Below are positions 9,471 to 16,490 of a DNA stretch of 64,000 nucleotides, one piece after another. Source of the stretch: Streptomyces benahoarensis (lineage in GTDB: Bacteria; Actinomycetota; Actinomycetes; Streptomycetales; Streptomycetaceae); the NCBI RefSeq assembly GCF_007280575.1, contig NZ_VKJP01000002.1, forward strand, positions 1 to 64,000, written 5' to 3'. Under the pieces are notes generated by a model that did not search any database, was not told the DNA's origin, and saw nothing but the letters and a program-made list of their open reading frames with translations. The position numbers were made by a program, and so were the translations under genes. Position 1 is the stretch's first letter; each line of letters begins with the position of its first letter.

Positions 9471-10216
9471 GGCCGACGGGCCCCACGCCGGACCTCACGC
9501 GGGCGGGCGGTCCGGGCCCCGCCGCCGCGGGCCCCGCCCGGGGCCCGTCACGGCGCGGCCCCACCGCCGCGGAGCTGGCGCGGGGCCCGTGGCTGCGCCT
9601 CGTCACGGCGGAGATGTCGTACGAGGACGACGCGGCGCTGCTGGACGCACGGGAACGGCGGCGGGCGGCGGCACTGCGCCGCCCTGCCGACCGTGCACTG
9701 TACGTCGCCGTCCACGCGGAGCTGCGCCGGGTGCTGGGCGGTCTGCTGGGCATGGCGCCGGGCGCGGTGGAGCTGGTCCGGCTGGAGTGCCCGGGGTGCG
9801 GCGGCCCGCACGGGCGCCCGGCGGTGGCGGGCGGGGCGGTGCATTTCTCGCTCGCGCACGGCGATGGCCTGGCGCTGCTGGGGCTGGCGTCCGCGCCGGT
9901 GGGTGTGGATGTGGAACGCGTCCCCGCCGCCCAGGTGGCGGCGGATGCGTCCGGCGCCCTGCACCCGGCCGAACGGACGGAACTGGCACGGCTGCCGGAG
10001 CACTCCCGCCCGGCCGCCTTCGCGCGGTGCTGGACGCGTAAGGAGGCGTATCTGAAGGCAACGGGCGAGGGCCTGTCCGGCACCGCACTGCACGACCGCC
10101 ACCTGAGCTGCGGGCCGTGCCCTGCGCCGGTCCCGGGGTGGACGCTCACCGACGTACCGGTCCCGGGCGGCTGGGCGGCGGCCTGCGCGGTGCGGGGCCC
10201 GGTCGGCGCCCCCTGA
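9467..10216 (+). CDS. 4'-phosphopantetheinyl transferase, Sfp/EntD type
   Basis: A 249-residue Sfp-type transferase that moves phosphopantetheine from CoA to carrier-domain serines. The Mg/CoA-binding GVDVE is at 146-150 and WTRKEAYLKATGEGL begins near 189 (Lys192, Glu193, Lys197). ATG 9467 overlaps the NRPS stop (ATGA), so it is the last gene of the siderophore operon and is the expected activator of both the aryl carrier and the NRPS. The first 35 residues are Pro/Gly/Ala-rich and probably disordered; a shorter start is possible. Confidence 0.92.
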   Translation: MRPTGPTPDLTRAGGPGPAAAGPARGPSRRGPTAAELARGPWLRLVTAEMSYEDDAALLDARERRRAAALRRPADRALYVAVHAELRRVLGGLLGMAPGAVELVRLECPGCGGPHGRPAVAGGAVHFSLAHGDGLALLGLASAPVGVDVERVPAAQVAADASGALHPAERTELARLPEHSRPAAFARCWTRKEAYLKATGEGLSGTALHDRHLSCGPCPAPVPGWTLTDVPVPGGWAAACAVRGPVGAP

Positions 10217-10224
10217 TCCGCAAG

Positions 10225-10259
10225 AAGTCCCGCCCGGCGTCACGAGCCGGGCGGGACTT
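10225..10259. terminator. Bidirectional hairpin terminator between the siderophore operon and the esterase gene
   Basis: A perfect 14-bp inverted repeat (AAGTCCCGCCCGGC and its complement) with a 7-nt loop lies between convergent genes. The stop codon of the minus-strand esterase (10240-10242) falls inside the loop. No long U-run follows on either strand, as is common in high-GC actinobacteria. Confidence 0.8.
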
Positions 10260-11532
10260 GTGCGGTCACGCCCTCACGACGCTTGTCGGCGAACAACTCC
10301 ACGATCCCCCGGGCGAGTTCGCTGCGCCAGCACAGGTAGTCGTGGCCGCCGTTGAACTCCCGGTAGGTGGCGTCGTCGTACCCGGCGGCGGCGAGCGCGT
10401 CGCGGAGCCGTCGGGCGGCGGGCAGCGTCACCCACTCCTGGGCACCGAAGGAGAGCCGGAAGCGCACCGGCAGTCGCGGGGTGGCGGCGAGGCGGCCGGT
10501 CAGCCACTCCGCGCCCGGTCCGACCGGCCACCAGAACGACCCGGACTGGGCGAGGACGTTGCCGAACCGGTGCGGCGCGGTGAGCGCCGCGTACGCCGCG
10601 GTCAGCCCGCCCAGGCTCTGCCCGGCGATCACCGTACGGGCCGGGTCGGCGGTCAGCGGGAGGTGTCCGGCGGCCCACGGGAGCAGTTCCTCGTCGAGGA
10701 AGGAGACGAACTCCGGGCGGCAGGTCAGCTCCCGCCAGCGGGTGGCGACGTCGACGGATTCCGGGAGGACGGCGGCGACGGGCGGGATGCGGCCGTCGGC
10801 GATGAGGTTGTCGAGGAGGTCCGCGACGCCGAGCCCCGGCTGCCAGTGCTCGCCGTCGAGCAGCACCAGCACCGGCAGTTCGGTGTCCGGCGCGGTCTGC
10901 GGCGGCCGGTAGAGCCGGACCCGGCGGGCGCCGCCGAGGTGGGTGCTCGGCACGTCGTGTGTGGTGACGGTGGACCGGGCGACGCCGGGCCGCGGCTCCC
11001 ACTCCGCGTCGCGCGGCGCGCCGGGCAGCCGTGCACAGGAGACCTCCGTGCCGCTCCAACGGCCGGGCAGTGCATGGGAGTTGAGTGGGTCGGGGTGACG
11101 TCGGGTGCGGAGCCAGGGCCAGTAGCCGTCGTCGTCCGGCGCGGGGCCGTCGCCCTCGTCGACGCAGAAGTCGTAGGTGCCGTACCAGTCGCGGCGCAGC
11201 CGGAGCGTCCAGTGCCATACGTCGGTGCCGGGCAGGCGCGTCATCAGGTTCGCCTCGGGGGCGCGGGGGTCGACGAGCTTGTTGGGCAGCACCTGGACGG
11301 CGCGGGTGGCGGGGGTGCCGCGCCACAGGAAGGTGACGGCGACGTGGTCCGCGTCGCCCTCCGGGTCGGGCCCGACGAGCGGGGTGCCGGTGCGGGCCAC
11401 CTCGGCCCAGAACTCCGCGACGCGGTCCGGCGCGGGCAGGACGGGGCCGGTCGCGATCCTCGGCAGCGGCTGCGGACGGGCCACGCGGGGCGGATGGTGG
11501 GCGGTGCCCTCGGGCGGCGTGGACGCGAGCAT
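10240..11532 (-). CDS. Enterochelin (ferric enterobactin) esterase, Fes-like
   Basis: A 430-residue cytoplasmic alpha/beta hydrolase with an N-terminal Fes-type beta domain (PEGDADHVAVTFLWRG, then WHWTLRLRRDWYGTYDF). The catalytic domain has VLLDGEHW, GQSLGGLTAAYA with Ser near 305, and GGHDYLCW with His near 397. Fes hydrolyses the trilactone of ferric enterobactin so that iron can be released, which fits the predicted tri-DHB-serine product. No signal peptide is visible. ATG at 11532 is preferred; the frame is open to 11712 but that extension would read through the iron box. It is convergent with the biosynthetic operon and divergent from the YncE-like gene. Confidence 0.92.
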   Translation of the reverse strand: MLASTPPEGTAHHPPRVARPQPLPRIATGPVLPAPDRVAEFWAEVARTGTPLVGPDPEGDADHVAVTFLWRGTPATRAVQVLPNKLVDPRAPEANLMTRLPGTDVWHWTLRLRRDWYGTYDFCVDEGDGPAPDDDGYWPWLRTRRHPDPLNSHALPGRWSGTEVSCARLPGAPRDAEWEPRPGVARSTVTTHDVPSTHLGGARRVRLYRPPQTAPDTELPVLVLLDGEHWQPGLGVADLLDNLIADGRIPPVAAVLPESVDVATRWRELTCRPEFVSFLDEELLPWAAGHLPLTADPARTVIAGQSLGGLTAAYAALTAPHRFGNVLAQSGSFWWPVGPGAEWLTGRLAATPRLPVRFRLSFGAQEWVTLPAARRLRDALAAAGYDDATYREFNGGHDYLCWRSELARGIVELFADKRREGVTAQVPPGS

Positions 11533-11621
11533 GCGGCGGAACTCCGGTGACGGGGGCGTGCGGCCGCATGGACCGCGCACCCGGACGGGCTTCCGGGGCA
11601 CCCCTCGGCCACCCCAGACAC

Positions 11622-11640
11622 TTAGGGTCACCTTACCTTT
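11622..11640 (-). promoter_or_regulatory. Candidate iron box (DtxR/IdeR/DmdR type) for the esterase
   Basis: On the minus strand the 19 bases AAAGGTAAGGTGACCCTAA match the consensus TWAGGTTAGSCTAACCTWA at about 14 of 19 positions. It lies about 90 bp upstream of the esterase start. The AT-rich character stands out in a GC-rich background. Confidence 0.6.
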
Positions 11641-11714
11641 GCCGCCACGCCACACCCAGGGGAGGCCGCCCCGACCTCGCCCATGACGGGCGCCACACCC
11701 GCTCCGGTTCAAAC

Positions 11715-11733
11715 TTAGGTAAGCCTAAGTTAA
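11715..11733 (+). promoter_or_regulatory. Strong candidate iron box upstream of the YncE-like gene
   Basis: TTAGGTAAGCCTAAGTTAA matches the DtxR/IdeR consensus TWAGGTTAGSCTAACCTWA at 16 of 19 positions. It sits in a perfect 8-bp inverted repeat, AACTTAGG/CCTAAGTT, with a 4-bp centre. It is about 70 bp upstream of the ATG at 11801, and a TTGACA follows at 11738. Iron-dependent repression is expected. Confidence 0.8.
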
Positions 11734-11800
11734 TTTATTGACAGCTCGCTTCTCCGCGAACACCCCCAAAAGGCATCCCCGCCAAGGAGACTGACGCCGC

Positions 11801-12880
11801 ATGTCCTCATTGACCCTCCGCATCCGCCGGCTCGCCGCCACCGCCGTGGCCGTCGCCGCGGGCGGCACGCTCACCCTCACCGGCGCCGCCCACGCCGCCC
11901 CCGCGACGCTCGCCGCCCACCCGGCGGCCCGCGACGAAGCCGCGCCCGCCGCGGCGGCGCCCCTGGTCAAGGGGCTCTACCAGTCCGCGTACTCCGAGCG
12001 GAACCACGTCCTGTGGGCAACCGCCGCGGTGGGCCGCCCGCCCGTCACCCAGTCCGCGCTGGTGAAGGTGGACCCGCGCTCGATGAAGGTCCGCGCGTCC
12101 TACGCGCCGCCCGTCACCGATCAGGCCACCGGCGCCGTCGAGGCGGTCTACGGCATCGACGTCGACGACCGGCACGACACCGTCTGGACCACCAACACCC
12201 GCGACAACTCCGTCGCCGTCTACAGCCAGCGCACCGGCAAGCACCTCGCCACCCTGCCCGGCGTCCACCACGCCCGCGAGGTCGTCGTCGACGAACGCCA
12301 CCACACCGCATGGGCCAGCGGCTTCGGCGACGGCACGCTCGTCGCGTTCGACACCCGCACCTACAAGGAGAAGAAGCGCGTCACCGTCGAGGGCGCCGGT
12401 CCCGCCGGACTCGCCGTCAACGAGCGCACCGGCACCGCCTACGCGACCGACCTGAACGGCAACCAGATCATCGAGGCGGCGCCCGGCGCCAAGAAGCCCC
12501 GGTTGATCCCCACCGGCGAGGGCCCGATCTCGCTCGCCCTCCCCCGCGACGGCCGCACCGCCTACACCGCCGACCAGAAGGCCGGTACGGTCTCCGTCGT
12601 CGACCTGCGCAAGGGCTCCGTCGTCACGACCGTGCCGACCGGCGAGGGCACCCTCGCCGTCGCGAGCGACCCGCGCACCGGCACCGTCGCGGTCGCCAAC
12701 CGCACCGCGGCCACCGTCTCCCTCATCGACCCCCGCAAGGGCACCGTCGTACGGACCGTGCCCACCGGCGCCAGCCCGAACCACATCGAGATCGCCCGCG
12801 GTACCGCCTATGTCGTCGACAAGTCGGGCACCGGCCCGCAGGGCGAGGACCAGCTCAACCGGATCCGCGTCACCCGCTGA
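11801..12880 (+). CDS. Secreted YncE-like beta-propeller protein
   Basis: A 359-residue protein with a Sec signal peptide (RIRRLAATAVAVAAGG..., cleavage near AHA-AP, residues 28-31) and then about seven repeats of roughly 40 residues. Each repeat resembles 'V-x-V-x-D-x-R-x-G-x-V-x-x-T-V-P-T-G', the YVTN/YncE beta-propeller pattern. The protein is extracytoplasmic with no catalytic motif. E. coli YncE belongs to this fold and is iron-regulated. Here an iron box precedes the gene and a siderophore esterase is divergent, so a role linked to siderophore handling is plausible but unproven. The start has a good AAGGAG at about 11784. Confidence 0.88.
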   Translation: MSSLTLRIRRLAATAVAVAAGGTLTLTGAAHAAPATLAAHPAARDEAAPAAAAPLVKGLYQSAYSERNHVLWATAAVGRPPVTQSALVKVDPRSMKVRASYAPPVTDQATGAVEAVYGIDVDDRHDTVWTTNTRDNSVAVYSQRTGKHLATLPGVHHAREVVVDERHHTAWASGFGDGTLVAFDTRTYKEKKRVTVEGAGPAGLAVNERTGTAYATDLNGNQIIEAAPGAKKPRLIPTGEGPISLALPRDGRTAYTADQKAGTVSVVDLRKGSVVTTVPTGEGTLAVASDPRTGTVAVANRTAATVSLIDPRKGTVVRTVPTGASPNHIEIARGTAYVVDKSGTGPQGEDQLNRIRVTR

Positions 12881-12892
12881 CCGCTCCCCCAC

Positions 12893-12942
12893 GCGCCGCG
12901 GCCCCGGCCCCTGCCCACGGGCGGGGACCGGGGCCGCGGCGC
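12893..12942 (+). terminator. Long GC-rich hairpin after the YncE-like gene
   Basis: Two near-complementary 24-nt arms beginning GCGCCGCGGCCCCGG and ending CCGGGGCCGCGGCGC, with one small internal mismatch and a short loop, begin 12 bp after the stop codon. It probably serves both this gene and the convergent TetR gene. Confidence 0.75.
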
Positions 12943-12967
12943 TTCCGCGTTCCGGGCCTGCGCGCTC

Positions 12968-13528
12968 CTACTCGCCGCCCCGCAGCGTCTCCTGGAGCAG
13001 CGCCGCCAGATCGTCCGACGCCACCTCGCCCAACTCCTCGAAGGCGCCGGAGCTGCGGCCCAGCACGATGCCGATGACCGCGGCGACCACGATCTCGGCG
13101 CGCAGCCGGGGCTGCGCCCGGCCCTCCGCCACGAACCGGCGGTGCAGCGGCTCCACGAGCCGGTCGTGCAGCGCGGCACGGGCCGCCGCGTCCGCCTCCG
13201 GGTCGCTCAGCGGCTGGACGCCGACCTGGAGGATGGGGACGAGACCGCGGCGGGCGGCGCCTTCGAGGACCTGGCGCAGCCGGTCCGGCGCGAGGAGGTC
13301 GCTGACCGGAGCGTCGCCCCGTTCGGCCTCGACCGCGGCGAGGTAGAGCTGCGTCTTGCCGCCGAAGTACCGGGCGATGAGCGCCGGGTCCACGCCCGCG
13401 CGGCGGCCGATGTCACGGGTCGTGGTGCGGTCGAAGCCGCGCTCCGAGAAGAGTTCGCTCGCCGCGCGCAGCAGCGCCTCGCGGCTGCGCGCGGAATCCC
13501 TGCGGCGCGCCTCCTGAGTGCCGGTCAC
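12968..13528 (-). CDS. TetR-family repressor
   Basis: A 186-residue TetR regulator. The N-terminal helix-turn-helix is clear: LLRAASELFSERGFDRTTTRDIGRRAGVDPALIARYFGGK, residues about 19-60. The C-terminal domain resembles the TetR_C actinobacterial type, with residues 80-186 all helical. Its GTG start overlaps the stop of the upstream MFS gene by 4 bp, so pump and regulator form one transcript. A 20-bp palindrome upstream of the MFS gene is the likely operator. Confidence 0.92.
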   Translation of the reverse strand: MTGTQEARRRDSARSREALLRAASELFSERGFDRTTTRDIGRRAGVDPALIARYFGGKTQLYLAAVEAERGDAPVSDLLAPDRLRQVLEGAARRGLVPILQVGVQPLSDPEADAAARAALHDRLVEPLHRRFVAEGRAQPRLRAEIVVAAVIGIVLGRSSGAFEELGEVASDDLAALLQETLRGGE

Positions 13529-15021
13529 CGCCGTGCCTCCACATCCTCCCGCACCGCGGGCTCACCCTCCGTCACCGCCACCTTATGCGCCGCGGCGGAC
13601 GGCGCCGCCCCCAGGGAGCCGGATGTCGCCCGCCCGGACCGGACGCGCACCAGCAGATAACCGACGAGCGCGGTGACCACCCAGACCCCGCACCCGGCGA
13701 GCCCGGCCACCCGGTAGCCGCTCTCGGCGGGCAGCCCGCCGGTCCCGGGGTGGGCCGCGAGCACTGCCGCGGTGAACGCGCTGCCGGAGGAGTAACCGAT
13801 GTACTTCACCACCTGGTTGAAGCTCATCGCGCTGCTGGTCTCGTGCGCCGGGACCGAGCCCACGATCAGCGCGGGCATCACGGACATGGTCACCCCGGCG
13901 CCCAGCCCGATGAGCCCCATGGCGACGAACGCCTCCCACAACCCGCCCCGCACACAGGTGAACAGCGCCGTCCCGCCCAGGCAGATCAGACAGCCCAGCG
14001 GCAGCATCCGGCCCGGCGGGACGGAGCGGGAGGCCAGCCGCACCAGCCGCCCGGAGACCATGCTGGCCACCGAGAACGGCGTGAGGATCAGCCCGGCGAT
14101 CACCACCGAGGCGCCGAATCCGTACCCCGCGGACCGCGGCGTCTGCACGTACTGCGGCACCAGCGACAGCATCACGTACATCCCGACGCCGGAGAGCACC
14201 GCGGTGAGGTCGGCGGCGAGCACCGGACGGTCGCGGACCAGGCGGACGTCGACGAGCGGGTGCGGGGTGCGCAGTTCGTGCACCACCCACCAGGCGAGCA
14301 GCGCCACGGATGCCCCGGCCAGCCCGATCAGCCGCGGCGAGGTCCAGCCCCAGCGGCCGCCCGCGGTGGTGGTGAGGAGCAGCCCGGCCATACCCGCGGC
14401 CAGCAGCAGCGCCCCGGTGATGTCCAGCGGATGCTGCGGCCTGCGCGGCGACGGCGGGAGGACCACGGCGAGGGCCACCAGCGCCAGTGCCGAGGCGAGG
14501 GCGGCGAACCAGAATCCGGCGTGGAGGCCCAGGTACCGGGCGAGGACGCCGGTGAGCGGGTAGCCGAGGCCCACCCCGGCGGCGGCGGTCAGGGAGAGGG
14601 TCGCCACCGTGTGCCGGGCCCGTTCGGGCGGCAGCGCGTCACGGGCGGTGGCCATGGTCAGCGGGGTGAGCGCGATGCCGACGCCCTGCAGTGCCCGCCC
14701 GGCCAGCAGCCCGGTGAAGCCCGTCGGCAGTGCCGCCAGCAGGCTGCCGGAGAGCGTCAGCACCAGCCCGCCGAGGATCACCCGGCGCCGGTGCGGCCCG
14801 TCCCCCAGCCGCCCCATCAGCGGCGTGACGACCGCGCCCACCAGCATCGTCACCGTCAGGGACCACTGGGCCAGCTCCAGGGAGACATGGTCGACCCGTG
14901 CGATGGTCGGGATCAGCGGCGCTCCCAGGCTGCTGATGATCGCCACGAGCATCCCGACCGACACCAGCACGGGCACCAGCGCCCGCTCCTGCCATGAGGG
15001 CCTTGTTCGGGCGGGTTCCAC
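13525..15021 (-). CDS. MFS drug-efflux transporter, 14-TM DHA2 type
   Basis: A 498-residue major-facilitator protein with about 14 hydrophobic segments. It has the motif-A loop GRLGDGPHRRRV after TM2 and a motif-C-like GVGLGYPLTGVLARY stretch in TM5, as in drug:H+ antiporters. The GTG start at 15021 has AGGAGG seven bases upstream. The gene leads a two-gene unit with the TetR repressor. Its nearness to the siderophore genes raises the option of siderophore export, but the private TetR operator rather than an iron box argues for drug or metabolite efflux. Confidence 0.9.
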   Translation of the reverse strand: MEPARTRPSWQERALVPVLVSVGMLVAIISSLGAPLIPTIARVDHVSLELAQWSLTVTMLVGAVVTPLMGRLGDGPHRRRVILGGLVLTLSGSLLAALPTGFTGLLAGRALQGVGIALTPLTMATARDALPPERARHTVATLSLTAAAGVGLGYPLTGVLARYLGLHAGFWFAALASALALVALAVVLPPSPRRPQHPLDITGALLLAAGMAGLLLTTTAGGRWGWTSPRLIGLAGASVALLAWWVVHELRTPHPLVDVRLVRDRPVLAADLTAVLSGVGMYVMLSLVPQYVQTPRSAGYGFGASVVIAGLILTPFSVASMVSGRLVRLASRSVPPGRMLPLGCLICLGGTALFTCVRGGLWEAFVAMGLIGLGAGVTMSVMPALIVGSVPAHETSSAMSFNQVVKYIGYSSGSAFTAAVLAAHPGTGGLPAESGYRVAGLAGCGVWVVTALVGYLLVRVRSGRATSGSLGAAPSAAAHKVAVTEGEPAVREDVEARR

Positions 15022-15064
15022 GGCCAGTTCCTCCTGTTCGGCGACGCCGCAATGTCAGCGGCTG

Positions 15065-15084
15065 ATGTCATCGTACGATGACAT
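15065..15084. promoter_or_regulatory. Perfect 20-bp palindrome, likely operator of the TetR/MFS unit
   Basis: ATGTCATCGTACGATGACAT is its own reverse complement. It lies 44 bp upstream of the MFS GTG, the usual place and size for a TetR operator. Confidence 0.8.
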
Positions 15085-15150
15085 GTGCGATTCCCGCCGC
15101 CGTCGGCCCCTGGAGTGAGGCAGGACACGGACCGGGACGACGCGGAAAAG

Positions 15151-15187
15151 GGCGGAGGCGCACGGTGGGGAACCGTGCGCCTCCGCC
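15151..15187 (-). terminator. Rho-independent terminator of the YceI-like gene
   Basis: A perfect 16-bp stem (GGCGGAGGCGCACGGT) with a 5-nt loop lies 18 bp past the stop of the minus-strand gene. It is followed on that strand by CTTTTCC. Confidence 0.8.
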
Positions 15188-15204
15188 CTCGCGTCCGCGG
15201 GCCG

Positions 15205-16077
15205 CTACTCGGGCCGGATCGCCTGGATGTCCAGCTCCACGCGGATCGTCGCGCCGATCGCGGCGATGCCCTTGGCCAGCATCGTGCGCCAGTCGAGGGT
15301 GAAGTCCTCACGGTGCAGCTCGGTGACGGCCTGGCAGGCGGTGCGGGTCTCGCCCGCGATGCCGGTGCCGATCCCGAGGTAGCGGGTGTCGAGCTGCACC
15401 GTGCGGCTGACGCCGTGCAGATGCAGCACGCCCTGCACCGCCCAGCGGCTGCCGCCCTTGTGCACGAACCGCTCCCCGGCGAACTGCAGATACGGGAACC
15501 GCGCCACGTCCAGGAACTCCGCCGACCGCAGATGCTCGTCCCGTATCCGCACCCCGGTGTCGATGCTCGCCGCCTCGATGGTCACCTCGACCCGCGAGTC
15601 CGCCATCCGTTCGCCGATCCACAGCCCGCCCTCGAAGCGGTTGAACCGGCCGTGGATCTCGGCGAGCCCGATGTGCCGGGCGGTGAAGCGGATGACGCTG
15701 TGGTCGGGGTCGATCCGCCACTGCCCGGCGGCGGGCAGCGGGAGCGCCGGGACGGGCTCCAGGGCGATCGGGCGCGGCGCGGTCCGTTCGCCCGCCACCA
15801 CCTCGGCCTCGCACCGCACCGGGCGGAAGCCGTCGGACGTCACCACGAGCCGATACGTACCGGGCCGCAGCGTCACCGTCAGCCGCCCGTTGGGGTCGGT
15901 CCGCCCCTGCGTCACCTCTTGGCCGCCGAGGTTGCGGACCGAGACCGTCACGCCCGCCATCGGCAGTCCGACGGGATCGTCGACCCGCAGATCCAACGCG
16001 CCCGCCCCACCGGGAAGGGGCGAGGCAGAGCTGTGCGGCATTCGGTCACGCAGGCGGTGGAGGAAGGCGAGCGGCAT
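15205..16077 (-). CDS. YceI-family protein with N-terminal carboxypeptidase-regulatory-like domain
   Basis: A 290-residue protein of two parts. Residues about 30-105 form a small beta domain (DLRVDDPVGLPMAGVTVSV, RTDPNGRLTVTLRPGTYRLVV), typical of carboxypeptidase-regulatory or Cna-B-like folds. Residues about 115-290 are a YceI lipocalin-like barrel (WRIDPDHSVIRFTARHIG, HLRSAEFLDVARFPYLQF, VQGVLHLHGVSRTVQL). YceI proteins bind isoprenoid lipids in a barrel. Plain YceI is about 190 residues, so the N-terminal domain is an addition. No signal peptide is obvious. The start is uncertain: ATG 16077 was chosen, ATG 16041 is possible, and no strong ribosome-binding site is seen for either. Confidence 0.85.
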   Translation of the reverse strand: MPLAFLHRLRDRMPHSSASPLPGGAGALDLRVDDPVGLPMAGVTVSVRNLGGQEVTQGRTDPNGRLTVTLRPGTYRLVVTSDGFRPVRCEAEVVAGERTAPRPIALEPVPALPLPAAGQWRIDPDHSVIRFTARHIGLAEIHGRFNRFEGGLWIGERMADSRVEVTIEAASIDTGVRIRDEHLRSAEFLDVARFPYLQFAGERFVHKGGSRWAVQGVLHLHGVSRTVQLDTRYLGIGTGIAGETRTACQAVTELHREDFTLDWRTMLAKGIAAIGATIRVELDIQAIRPE

Positions 16078-16490
16078 GGCAGGACGGGGCCTATCAGGTG
16101 TGCGGTCCGGCAGGGGGACGGGAGCGAAAAACGGAAAAAAAGGAACAAGTGGTGCAAATTCCCTTCTCTTCCGCTTCCATCCTGTCATTGACGCCGTGGC
16201 GAAATGATCCTGACCTGTCACGATCCCCCCAAAGGTGACCTTTCTCGCACCTCGCCTCCAACGGGATCCCACCGCCCCGTTCCACCGCCTCGGACGCCCA
16301 CCACTCCGCCGTACGCCGCATGACACATCCCGGACACTTCCGCAACCCCCGTGCACACCGGGGCCCTACACGATCGTGCAGGGCGGTGGCGGCCCGCTCC
16401 CCGAGCACCGGCGAGGCTGGAGACGACCGCTGGAACCGATCCCCGCGGGTCGTTCCGGTCTCCCTGCTTCACGGAAGGCGGTTCGCCTCA
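16078..16490. other. Intergenic region between divergent YceI and P450 genes
   Basis: About 410 bp without a convincing gene. It contains an A-rich patch (16128-16147) and the inverted half-sites GGTGACC near 16235. It should hold both divergent promoters, but no clear -35/-10 pair was recognised. The P450 frame is open back to 16320, yet the upstream part lacks P450 similarity. Confidence 0.5.

Noticed and set aside
10274-11569. A second minus-strand frame over the esterase
   Set aside because: It is out of phase with the esterase, Arg/Pro-rich, and lacks the hydrolase motifs.
11807-12892. A 361-codon minus frame over the YncE-like gene
   Set aside because: It is Gly/Asp/Val-rich and antisense, and the plus strand has a signal peptide, repeats and an iron box.
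13585-14997. A 470-codon plus frame opposite the MFS gene
   Set aside because: It is a Gly/His/Gln-rich shadow; the minus strand encodes clear MFS transmembrane segments.
13525-15021. The MFS transporter as the siderophore exporter
   Set aside because: It is near the siderophore genes, but it is coupled to a TetR repressor with its own palindrome and has no iron box, so drug efflux is the better reading.
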